Shown one piece after another: positions 1 through 10,792 of a stretch of DNA of 64,000 bases. The position numbers were made by a program, and so were the translations under genes. The notes below the pieces were generated by a model that worked only from the letters and a program-made list of their open reading frames with translations, did not search any database and had not been told where the DNA came from. Origin of the DNA: Cordilura impudica (Eukaryota > Arthropoda > Insecta > Diptera > Scathophagidae); NCBI GenBank assembly GCA_963682025.1, contig OY821519.1, forward strand, positions 73,588,314-73,652,313, read 5' to 3'. Position 1 is the first letter of the stretch. Every line of letters starts with the position of its first letter.

Positions 1-547
1 TAATTTTATGAGCACAAGAATTCATATATATATTCTTTTTTATATATGATTCTTTTAAAATTCTAACTTCCCAAAAAAGTTTTAACGCAGTTTTACGCCA
101 ATTATTTGTATAATGTGTATAATTATGGACTGTCGCATGGGTTATGTTTATTAAAAACATTTTCAACTAACGAAAACACATGTCTCGAATTTCTTACTTA
201 TTTAAAAGAGTTTGACCACAACCCTCAAAAAGGTTTAGAGAAATCATATTTTTTTGGAGACAATCAAAAATTTTTTAAACGTTTCACAAGTCGTATTGAA
301 CTAAGAAGCGCATGAATAATTTGAAAATTATAATAAAAATTAACCCAAAATTAGGTTTTACTATTGTTTTATTGTCGGTTATTATTTGCAATTGTTCAGT
401 GTTGCAAACTATACAAATTTGTCTTATCACTCAAAAGTTTTGTGTGAACAGATTTTTATGTTTGGAAGTATTTGCGACAAAAATGGATTTATCTACATTT
501 TAGTGGAAAAAAATATTTTTGTAAAAACATTTGTTAAATAATCTAAC
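1..547. other. AT-rich sequence with no recognised gene
   Basis: No repeat shared with the rest of the window and no convincing coding signal was seen. The longest open frame (106-315, 69 codons) matches no family I recognise. Confidence 0.4.
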
Positions 548-2793
548 CCCAAAAACAAATTTTTTATTAAAACTGTTTGTTTCCTTATGCATATGAGTTT
601 TGAATCCCTCCGTGAGTGTGCGTGACTTTGCGTAACCATTTTAAAATTAATATTTGGTCACAACAAGCCTCTGGACCAAATTTCAGATTGATTGGATGAG
701 AGTAAATGGAGTCTGAATCACTCCGTGACTGTGCGTGACTACGCGTGACTATTTTAAAATTAATCTTCGGGCACAACAAGTCTACGGACCAAGTTTCTGA
801 TTGATTGGATGAGGAGAAATGGAGTCTAAATCACTCAGTGGCTGTGCGTGACTATGCGTGACTATTTAAAGTTAATATTTGGTGACAAGTATGTGGACCA
901 AGTTTCAGATTGATAGATGAGGGGAAATGTGGTTTAAATTACTCCATGACTGTGCTTGACAATGTGTGACTGTGCGTGACTATCTTACAATGAATCTTTG
1001 GCCACAACAAGTCTATGAGCCAAGTTTAAGATGGATCGGATGTAAAGAAATGGGGTTTTAATTACTTCGTGGCTGTGCGTGACTATGCGTGACTACTCCA
1101 AAATTAATCAGTAGGCACAACAAAGCTATGAGCCAAGTTTCAGACCAATTGGATGAGGGGGAATAGGTTTGTCCCGTGGCAGACAGACATACAGAGAGTA
1201 TGAGTTATAAGAAATAGTTTGAAAAATATTTTTTTTTTAATTTTTTTCACAACGTTTACTAAGCAGAAAGAAGAAGAAATTATTAAAAAGATTGATCAAA
1301 TAATTCACAATTCTCACCACTGTACTAGCGAGAAAATATAGAATATAAAATATTCACACGCACCTACTCAAAACACAAAATAATGCTCGTATATTGAATA
1401 ACAATATCAAAACTCATATACACTAATAATTTGTTTAATCTGATAATAAAGATTAAATAGTAACGTGTCGTTAAGTTATGATATAATAAATTTGAAGCAA
1501 AATAAAGCAATTTAATATAATTCGCTTTATTAGGTTTTTTTTTTTTATTAAGACATGTGTGGCTAATTCCACAATATGAGGCGGGGTAATACAATACGAT
1601 TCACTTTACATATATAAGTAGATATTTAAAATAAAACGAATAAAATTATACATGCCAAAATAAAAATACATAAAAAAAATAGTGAAATTCAAAACGCAAT
1701 TTTTAATAACAAAACAAAGTAATAAATTTTAGCACTGGCAAAATGCACATTAAGAAATTTGACAAATACGATGAGCGTAATTTTTTTGAAAAGAAAATGC
1801 GTTCGTTAATTATTATTGTTTTTTTTTTTTTAATCTGTTTTTATTTATTAAGATGTCAAATATGCATAAAAAAATATAAAACGGAATTTTAATATTTTGT
1901 TTTAAAATAATTCATTTAGACTATACGAGGGCTGTATGATAAGTCTGTCCCCTAGCCCAGAGATGGTTTTAATGGAATTTAATATATACTTTTCGCAAGA
2001 AGCCTGTTAACATTTCCGGCTTTTTGTCTCCAAATCGTTGTTTTGGAAATATATTTTAAAATAATTAAATATTAGATTTTGAAAGTAACAACAATTAATG
2101 AAATTAAGGGGGAAAAACCGAAATTTATGTGAATTCCCTACTTGCTGCATACATAATAAATGGACAACTGAATTTAGAAATGGCCAACATAATCAGAAAT
2201 CGCCATTTAAAATCGGTCTAAAGTACAACGACCTACCATTAAACAATTTTTTCAAAATAACTAAAAATTTTTAGGGTGTTTAAAAATCTTTGAAAACGGT
2301 TTTTGTATGTCCTCACCTAGGCCTACAACTCTCACTGGGTCGCTTTTCAAGTTGTGGCCAAAAGTGTTTTTTTGTAGCAGTGTGTTATTAGTTATATAAT
2401 CATCTAGTTATATAAATAAAATCGTGTACAAAACTTCGTTTTTTTTAAAGAAGTTTCGATAAAGAAATAAGTAATTGCGTTAGGTGTGGAAACTTTTTTA
2501 TAATTTCGCAAAAAAAAATTGTAATAGGTCCTCATATTTTCTAAACTCTTTCTTTTAACTCACACGTAGTCAGGCACGGTCACGTAGTGTTTTAAGCTGC
2601 ATTTCCGCTCCTCCAATCAATCTTAAACTTGGTACACAGACTTGTTGTCACCAAATATTATCTTGCAGATAGTCACGCATAATCATGATTAAAGATTAAT
2701 TTTAAAATTGTCACGCAATGTCACGCACAGTCACGAAGAGATTCTTATATGCATGAGGAAAGAACGAGTTTTAATAAAAACTTAGTTTTTATG
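548..2793. mobile_element. Foldback-like element with tandem repeats inside its inverted ends
   Basis: The left end (from about 548: AAAAAC, TTTTTATTAAAACT, TTCCTTATGCATAT, then CTCCGTGAGTGTGCGTGAC) reappears reverse-complemented at about 2560-2793. There it reads GTCACGCACAGTCACGAAGA, then ATATGCATGAGGAAAG, then AGTTTTAATAAAAAC. The left arm carries about five tandem units; the right arm carries between one and two. No open frame of transposase size lies between the arms, so the element looks non-autonomous. A mariner-like fragment may sit inside at about 1923. Foldback elements are known for inverted ends built from tandem repeats, which fits. I found no clear target-site duplication, so the exact ends are uncertain. 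Confidence 0.6.
594..1169 (+). repeat. About 113-bp tandem repeat, five units
   Basis: Each unit holds, in order, a CACTCCGTGACTGTGCGTGAC-like block, TTTTAAAATTAAT, CACAACAAGTCT, GGACCAAGTTTCAGATTGAT, and GGATGAGGAGAAATGG. Units begin near 594, 709, 825, 932 and 1054. They have diverged from one another, so the array is not recent. It forms the inner part of the left arm of the foldback-like element, and the matching inverted unit is at about 2560-2740. Confidence 0.75.
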
Positions 2794-2859
2794 GGAGCAA
2801 AATTTGATTGGAAGTTTGTATCAATTTTTTACTAATTTGGCGTCGCAGATTTCAAAACT

Positions 2860-4085
2860 GCACAGATCGACTTTTCGTGATATACCGTTATGTCCAAAAT
2901 TAAGGCACTTCCACTACGTATATTGGAATAACTTGAAAACGGTTCATCACATTCAGGTAAAAAAAATCCGAAGCTCGTTAGCAATATAACCTTTAAGCCG
3001 TACTTACTTTGGTTTTAAATGTTCCCGGTAGTTTCAGAGATATCGTTGAAGTTTTGAAAAAAATAAAGATAAAAAAAAATTTTTTTTTTGTTCAATAAAA
3101 ATTCAGAAAAAATAAAACAGCGACAAAAATCACAGTTTTGGTCTAAAAACATTTAGATAAACATATTTCGAATGAAATGAGCTTTATTTCATGGTATTCG
3201 GTGTACAACTTTTGATTTGATTCACAATTTACTGAGAAAACTGAATTGATAAAAACCGCAATTTCCATACAAAAATTACATTTATTAATTATGTGTGTGT
3301 TTGCTGCTGTTCTATTCATGTAAAATATTTTTCTTGGTTAGGAACTGCTTGTTGTTTTTAAGGCTACTTGGGACGCTTAATCCAAATCTGTATTTAGTTC
3401 TTGTTCTATCAGCTCGACTTTTCACGATATACTGTTATGTCCAAAATTAAGGCGCTTTCACCACATATATTGGAATAACTTGAAAACGGTTCACCATTTT
3501 TTGGTGATTTTCAAAATTGTTTTTTTTAAGATGTACTTGTTGCCTTTGAAAACAAAAATGTTCATGACTTTTTTATGTTTCTCAGAATTAAAAAAAATTA
3601 AATAATAAACAAATCATTATTTAATTTTTATGATTTCTGTAGCAAACTAATAAATGCTTATAAATGTGCGTGGACTCTGGATTGCAGGGAAAAAAGGAAA
3701 GTGCACTTTTTAATAATGTGCGGTTTTCCGTTGGCTACCATAAATAGAACACCAGCAAACACACATGTTAAAAAAAATTTTTTTTTAATTTTTTAAATCT
3801 TTATTTTTTTCAAAACTTCAGCAATATCTCTGAAATACCGGGAAAATTTAAAATTGATTTAAGCACGCCTTAAAGATAATATTGTTGGCCAATTCGGTAT
3901 TTTTTTAACTGAATATGGTGAACCATTTTCAAGTTATTCCAATAGATGAAGTGGAAGCGCCTTAATTTTGGACATAACGGTATATCGCGAGAATTCGACC
4001 TGATAGAAACAACCAAATGCAGATTTGGATTCAGCTTCCAAAATAACCTTAAAAACAATAGTCAGTTCTTAATCAACAAAAACCT
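2860..4085. repeat. Repeat G: three copies, the outer two inverted
   Basis: A block containing ATACCGTTATGTCCAAAATT, then GGAATAACTTGAAAACGGTT, occurs at about 2866-3105 (+), 3345-3520 (+) and 3768-4083 (-). The first and third copies match as reverse complements well beyond this core, through the CCCGGTAKTTCAGAGATAT segment and the adjoining A/T run. The second and third also share flanking sequence (GTTTTTAAGG...AATCCAAATCTG). The overall shape is an inverted-repeat element with an extra internal copy. No coding frame is preserved and I cannot place it in a known superfamily. Confidence 0.6.
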
Positions 4086-4156
4086 TGTTCCCTTGTGTTA
4101 TTTATGCTCTATTCGACTATGCTATGACATTTTTCCTATTTGCAAAAATCGTAAAA

Positions 4157-4868
4157 AGTTATACGCCTACTGGTCAGGGAATAATGAATTTGTGCAGATG
4201 TTTTTAACAACCGAATATATTTTACTTAGGCCCGTCCTTTATTATACCAATCGACTCAGAATCACTTTCTGAGCCGATTTAGTGATGTCCTTCCATCGCT
4301 CCGTCGGTAATGTGTACATGTAAGCCCTGTAATCAAACTATAGGTCGCAAATATAAATATATATTGATGAACTTTAATATATAAGCTTCCATCGGCCACA
4401 GGATGAAATGTATTTAAATTTGTGAAAAGCGGTGCATGTTCAAATCTAGTCCTCATAAAATTACCTCTATGAAATCGACTAAAATTTTCATAATATCCAA
4501 ACTATCATATATATCTCAATCAAATGGGCTTTGTGTGTGTTTATTAATCCATTTATCAGTTATCCGAAAATAAGTGCTCTAGGACAATTTTTATTCGTGG
4601 GCCCCATATAAAGCTGCTTCCTTCCCGAGCTTCACTTAAATCTATCAAAAAATAAAAAAAAATTGCATAGATATTGTTCAAGTTTGGTTTGCATATTTTT
4701 TTGCAAAACATAAGTGACCTTACCTAGTCCCCATATCCGAAGGCAAAAAATATTAATAACAAAGCCACTCAAATTTGGTTAATGCTTATTTTAAGAGATG
4801 GGTCTCTAAACTCATGGTATAGGTTATCGTATAGTTGGTCTAAACTGACTGTAATTATTGTAATTGGT
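4157..4868 (+). mobile_element. HINE-A copy, old and diverged
   Basis: Aligns over its whole length with the other HINE-A copies: ATTATACCAATCGACTCAGA, a degraded GTCC array, CTGTAATCAAACTATAGGTC, TCCATCGGCCACAGGATGAA, and an end reading ATAGTTGGTCTAAACTGACT. The terminal palindrome has mismatches and the CTTACTTGTT end has decayed to TAATTGG. It is therefore among the oldest copies here. No coding capacity. Confidence 0.7.
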
Positions 4869-5322
4869 TTTATCATCAACCTTTCAACTTTTACGAATGT
4901 TTTTTTCTTAAAAATTTCTTTCAATACAAAAATGATTATAATTTAAATCAATAAAAATTTTTTTTTGATTTAGTCAGGAGTACGGGAATTCTTTCACTCC
5001 TTGTAATGTATTGGGAAATTCCTCTTGTTACCCAAATAAATGGTCTTTGAAAAAAGAAGCCTACATTCTAAAAAAAAAATTTTTGAACTTTTTTGTCCAA
5101 CTTAAAAATCAACAAATTGATACAGTGTTTTTGTTAGTTCACGCAATTTTTAAGTTAAGACTTAATATAGAAACACATGAACTAACAATATATAAGTTTA
5201 CCGTCGAAATAGGTACATTTTTTAATTTTTATTTATTAAAAAGAAGCAAAACTACATCGATCGAAATAGAAACAACGAAATCATAACAATATTGATCGCA
5301 ATTTTTCACATGCCTGTATATT
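4869..5322. other. AT-rich spacer, nothing recognised
   Basis: Lies between a HINE-A copy and the start of repeat E. An open frame of 91 codons (5011-5286) is mostly Lys, Phe, Leu and Asn and looks like a chance frame in AT-rich DNA. Confidence 0.35.
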
Positions 5323-6425
5323 AGGGTGAAAGCCATTTCCTTTTTTAATTTAAAGATATGCGGGTCGGATTACTGTGACACTGGATCTAAAACTTTAGTG
5401 CGCAAAACTTGAGCTAAATTGGATAATGCTTTCTGGACGCGCATTGAGTTCAAAGTTCAAATATAAATTTATATGTAAAAATTATAAAGAAAAAATCATA
5501 CATATTTCACAAAATTTTTTATATTAATAATTGCGCTTCAATTAAATTAGCTAATAACCTATAATCTAGAGTAAATTATCTTTCCAAAAAAACAACAAAC
5601 TCTATTGTCGGCTGAAAAACAGCCAAGTTATATCTAGTTCCCCAGGCTATAAATGCGCCACAGACCACTTGATTAAGCAAATCGAGCTCAGATCTTTAAA
5701 AACTTTAAAATGATTTACAACAACAACATTTTTGCATTTTCTTGTTCCCAAAATGATCTTACGTAAAGTATTTTGCATCTCGTCTATTGTTACGCCATTA
5801 TAAATTAATGTTAAAATGTTACGTATTTTTTAGCACAATTTCGAAACCTCAAATTTTACTTTTTCAAAAATTTTATTCAAGACATTTACCGAAATCAACA
5901 ATCGGCCTTTAACGTCCTATTAATAAAATCTATGTGATTAAAAATGCCAAACATTGTAGGTATCCTGTTGTTAATTTGGCGAGGGCAGCGTTTTAATATC
6001 AGCGGATTTGAAGAAAAATGTGATTTTTCATACTTTTTAAATTTTTAGTCTACATCTTTTTTTGTTATTCCATATTTGAAATATCCTTTATCAAAATATT
6101 ATATTTCTTGATATAAGTTCTCAATCTTGTAAATAAAAGTCAAATTGAGACACTATAAACTGTCCTCTTTAAGATCAAAAGTCAAATTTAAGGAGATTTA
6201 CATTTTTTGAAACAAAATATCGAAATAATATATATTTGTAAAAGGATTTCGATAAAACTTGTTGATAATATTTTAGTAATTCCAGAAAATAATATTCTGG
6301 ACATATTTTCTGAAATTAACCAGTGGCGTTCTCTTGATGTCAAATTGACTCTTTATGAAAATCTATAAATATTTTCTTCATCAGTATTTTTCTTAAATAA
6401 AACAAATTTAATGTATTCATAAAAT
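5323..6425 (+). repeat. Repeat E, left arm (+)
   Basis: Begins AGGGTGAAAGCC and runs through GGGTCGGATTACTGTGACAC, CAGCCAAGTTATATC, CCCCAGGCTATAAATGCGCC and CTTTAAGATCAAAAGTCAAA. The same order is seen at 42483-43582 (+) and reversed at 9880-10792 and 31762-32228. After 6425 it is broken by HINE-B and resumes at about 9531 (CAGTATAAACAAGTTTGTGT). That junction is confirmed by the uninterrupted copy at about 43540. No open frame is conserved. Confidence 0.75.
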
Positions 6426-6873
6426 TCCTCCACACCTTAGTGGCAGAGGGTATATATAGGTTTGTCATTCATTCCGTTTGTAACGCATCGAAATAAATAC
6501 CTGAGACCCCAAAAAAATATATTTTCTTGATCCTTATAACAAGGGAAGTCTTTTTACCGATGGCGGTCTGTCCGTCTGTCTGTGGAAATCACGATCACGC
6601 CGTCAATATCTAAGCTAGACCGTTCGTTTTTGTATAAAATCGTTTATTAACATCCCAAAGGAGTTGCTATTTAAAATCGTCAAAATCGGTCAAAAGGTTC
6701 ACGAGCTATGAATGAAACTTTGAAAAAACTCTTGAAAAAATACAATTTTTCAATGTGTTTGTTGTTTTTCTTAAGATATGTTGTAATTCTTCCTATTGTT
6801 GAAGTCAATACAGTTGTGTGTATATTAATACTGCACGTGTCACATTGGCCTAAGCAAGCTTTACCACATATTT

Positions 6874-7643
6874 TTTTATACCCTATACCACTATGTGGTT
6901 TGGGTATAATGACTTTGTGCTGCTGTTTGTAACAACCAAAAATATTTGACCTAGACCCATCTTTAATTATACCGATCGAATCAGAATCACTTTCTGAGTT
7001 GATATAACAATGTCCGTCCGTCCGTCCGTCCGTCTGTGTGTCCATGTAAACCTTGTAATCAAACTGCAGGTCGCAAGTATGAATATATTTTGATGAAATT
7101 TGGTACGTAAGCTTTTATCTGCCATGGGATGAACGCTATTGAAATTGGTGAGAATCGGTCCATGTTCAGACCTAGCCCCCTATGAAATCGACATAAATTG
7201 CCATAAGATCCAAATTGTCATATAGATCTTACTCAAATTGGGTTTGTATGCGTTCATTACATCCATTAATGGGTAGTCCAAAAATGATCCCTTTGGCCCC
7301 ATATAGAGCTGCTTCCCGATCTTCACTTAAATCTATTAAAAGCAAAAATATTGCACTGATTCTTCTCAAATTTTGTTTGTATATATTTTTGCAAAATAAA
7401 AGAGACTTTACCAAACATGATCAGGATCGGTCCATTTTTGGACCTAGTCCCCATATAGATATATCATCCGATATGAACTTTTTCATATCTGCAGCCAAAA
7501 AAAATTAATAAAAATCCCACTCAAATTTGGTTTTTGCTTATTTTCTATGTCCAGTTAGTTGGGCCTATGAGATAGAGTTTCTAAACGCATGGTATAGGGT
7601 ATCGTATAGTCGGTCTAGACCGACTATAATTTTCTTACTTGTT
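6874..7643 (+). mobile_element. HINE-A copy, nearly complete, nested in HINE-B
   Basis: Starts TTTATACCCTATACCACTAT and carries five GTCC(G) units at about 7013-7032. It ends with subterminal GGTATAGGGTATCGTATAG, which is inverted relative to the start. Then follow the perfect palindrome AGTCGGTCTAGACCGACT (7608-7625) and TTTTCTTACTTGTT. The inverted subterminal repeats and 3' palindrome are expected of Helentron-derived non-autonomous elements. It encodes no protein. Confidence 0.8.
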
Positions 7644-7654
7644 ATCATTAAAAT

Positions 7655-7694
7655 TAAATATTAAAAATTAAAAATTAATTAAAATAAAAATAAA

Positions 7695-7725
<31 letters not shown>

Positions 7726-7896
7726 AGGAAAAATGGAAAATGAAAAATGGAAAATGAAAAATTAAAATTGAGAAATGAAAATGAAAATTGAAAAATTAAA
7801 AATGAAAACTGGAAAATGAAAAATGTAAAATGGAAAATGGAAACTGGAACATGGAAAATGAAAATTAAAAATGGAAAATAAAAAGTGCAAAATGAA

Positions 7897-7929
<33 letters not shown>

Positions 7930-8048
7930 AAAAATTAAAAATGGAAAATGGAACATGAAAAATGAAAAATTAAAAATGAAAAATGAAAAATGAAAAATGA
8001 AAATGGGAAATGGAAAATTAAAAATGAAAAATGAAAATTGGAAATTGG

Positions 8049-8094
<46 letters not shown>

Positions 8095-8416
8095 CGAAAA
8101 ATGGAAAATGGAAAATTAAAAATGAAAATTGAAAAATGGAAAATGAAAAATGAAAAATCAAAATTGAAAAATTAAAAATGAAAAAGAAAATTGAAAAATT
8201 GAAAATGGAAAATGGAAAACGAAAAATGAAAAATAAAAAATGAAAAATGAAAAATGAAAAATGAAAATGAAAATTGAAAAATGGAAAATGGAAAATGAAA
8301 AATGAAAAAATATAATTGAAAAATGGAAAATGAAAAATGGAAAATGAAAAATGGAAAATGGAAAACGAAAAATTAAAATGGAAATGGAAAATTAAAAATG
8401 ATAAATTAAAATTGGG

Positions 8417-8469
<53 letters not shown>

Positions 8470-8493
8470 GGAAAGTGAAAAAAGGAAAATGAA

Positions 8494-8546
<53 letters not shown>

Positions 8547-9033
8547 GAAAAGTGGAAAATGAAAAATTAAAAATTATAAATGGAAAATGGAAAATGAAAA
8601 ATTACAAATGGAAAATGGAAAATGGAAAATGAAAAATTAAAAATTAAAAATGGAAAATGAGAAATGGAAAATGGAACATGAAAAATGAAAATGGAAAATT
8701 AAAAATGAAAAATGAAAATTGGAAAATGGAAAATGGAAAATGAAAAATGAAAAATCAAAATTGAAAATTGAAAAATTAAAAATGAAAAATTAAAATTGAA
8801 AAATTGAAAATGGAAAATGAAAAATGAAAAATGAAAAATAAAAAATGAAAAATGAAAAATGAAAAATAAAAAATGAAAAATGAAAAATGAAAAAGAAAAA
8901 TGAAAAATGAAAAATGAAAATTGAAAAATGGAAAATGAAAAATGAAATATTATAATTGAAAAATGGAAAATGAAAAATGGAAAACGAAAACGAAAAATTA
9001 AAATGGAAAATAAAAATGAAAAATGAAAATTGT

Positions 9034-9079
<46 letters not shown>

Positions 9080-9474
9080 TGGAAAATGGAAAGTGAAAAA
9101 AGGAAAATGGAAAATGGAAAATGAAAAGTGAAAAGTGCAAAATGAAAAATTAAAAATTATAAATGGAAAACGGAAAATGAAAAATTAAAAATGGAAAATG
9201 AGAAATGGAAAATGGAACATGAAAAATGAAAAATCGAAAATGGAAAATGGAAAATGAAAAATGAAAAGTGGAAAATGGAAAATGAAAAATGGAAAATGAG
9301 AAATTAAAAAAAAAAATTAAAAATGGAAAATGAAAAGTGAAAAATGAAAAATTAAAAATTATAAATGGAAAATAAATTAAAAATTGTAAATGGATAACGG
9401 AAAATTAAAAATTAAAATTGGAAAATGAGAAATGGAAAATGGAACATGAAAAATGAAAAATCGAAAATGGAAAA
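7655..9474 (+). repeat. 1.8-kb purine-strand microsatellite (GAAAATGAAAAATG type)
   Basis: Near-continuous array of AAAATG, AAAAATG and GAAAATGG units with occasional TTAAAA steps. The + strand is almost entirely A and G with regularly spaced T; the other strand is pyrimidine-rich. Open frames within it are low-complexity Phe/His/Ser/Ile and not genes. It ends directly before the conserved 3' end of HINE-B, where DINE-like elements are known to carry a microsatellite. Confidence 0.9.
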
Positions 9475-9879
9475 TGAAGGTGAAGGGTATCAAAGATTCG
9501 GCACAGCCGAATTTAACATTCTTACTTGTTATATTTAATACAGTATAAACAAGTTTGTGTATCGAGGGCTGACAATCAAAAAATAATATCTGCATCAATA
9601 ATTATTTTAAAGAGAGCGTGTAAAACCAATTTATTAATAAGGTATGAAAGTATTTGTCTATATATTTGCTACAATATCTATTAAGAAATGGTCGTATAGA
9701 TCATGTATGATATCAAAATTAATATTAAATATGACAGTTATATCAGAGAACAGTTTGAAATCAAAAATTAATATTGCTGTGAAATGTAGATACTACTCTT
9801 CGAATATACTCTATACACCTTTATACGAATATAATAATTCTGAAAAAAGACATTAAAATTAGGACATATTTTTAGTATC

Positions 9880-10792
9880 CCACAGGTTAATATCAGAAAA
9901 TAAGTCCAGAATATTATTTTTTAGAATTATTAAAATATTACCAACAAGTTTTATCAAAATCCTTCCACAAATATATATTATTCCGATATTTTGTTTTAAA
10001 AAATTTAAATATCCTTAAGTTTGACTTTTGACCTTAAAGAGAGACAATTTATAGTGTCTTGATTTAACCTTAATTAACAAGGTTGAGAACTTATATCAAG
10101 GAGTATAATATTTTGAAAAAAGATATTTGAAATATGAAAAGACCAAAAAGATGTAGCCTAACAGTTGAAAAAGTATGATAAAACAAATTTTTCTTCAAAT
10201 TCGCTGAAATAAAATCGCGCCTACCTACAATATTTCGCAGTTTTAATCACATATATTTAACTAATAAGACCTTAAAGTATAGTCGTTGATTCCGGAAAAT
10301 TTCTTGAACAAAATTTTTGAAAAAGTAAAATTGGAGATTTTGAAATAGTGCTAAAAAATATGTACCGTTTTGACATTAATTTAGAACGGCATAAAAATAG
10401 ACGAGAACCAAAATGCTTTACATAAGATCATTCTGGGATCAGGCAAATGCAAAAATGTTTTTGTTGTAAATTATTTCAGAGTCTTTAAAAATGTGAGCAC
10501 GATTTTCTTGATCAAGTGGGCTGCGGCGCATTTATTGCATGGGGAACTTGATATAACTTGGCTGTTTTTCAACCAACAATAGAGTTTGTTGTTTTGTAAT
10601 AAAAATAATTTAATTTAATTGAAACGCAGTTATTAATATGAAAATTTTTGTGAAAAATATTTTTTTTTTTTTGAAAATTTTTACATATAGATGCATATTT
10701 GAACTTTGAACTCAATGCGCATCCAGAAAGCATTGTCCGATTTGGCTCAAAATTTGTGCACTAAAGTTTTAGATCAAAATGGCTGTCACCCT
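9880..10792 (-). repeat. Repeat E, inverted arm (-)
   Basis: Reverse-complement match to 5323-6300. It runs from GGTTAATATCAGAAAATAAG to GGCTGTCACCCT at 10792, the mirror of the AGGGTGA terminus at 5323. With that copy it forms a large inverted pair enclosing 6425-9880. Whether the pair is one long-TIR element or two independent insertions cannot be settled here. Confidence 0.7.

Larger units (their letters stand above)
6425..9530 (+). mobile_element. HINE-B copy, inserted in repeat E and greatly enlarged
   Basis: The 5' end (CACCTTAGTGGCAGAGGGTA, then TTTGTCATTCATTCCGTTTG) and GGCGGTCTGTCCGTCTGTCT match the inverted copy at 15702-18927. The 3' end reads GAAGGGTATCAAAGATTCGG, a hairpin ATTCGGCACAGCCGAAT (9496-9512) and CTTACTTGTT. 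In between lie an inserted HINE-A (6874-7643) and about 1.8 kb of A/G-rich simple repeat. Its layout (TATA-rich start, GTCYGTC array, microsatellite block, 3' hairpin) is that of DINE-1/INE-1-type Helentron derivatives. The assignment rests on structure, not on a protein. Confidence 0.7.

Noticed and set aside
106..315. 69-codon frame with plausible composition
   Set aside because: No family recognised and no splice or start context to support it.
7762..9598. Open frames of 64-116 codons on the minus strand
   Set aside because: They consist of Phe/His/Ser/Ile only and come from the A/G microsatellite.
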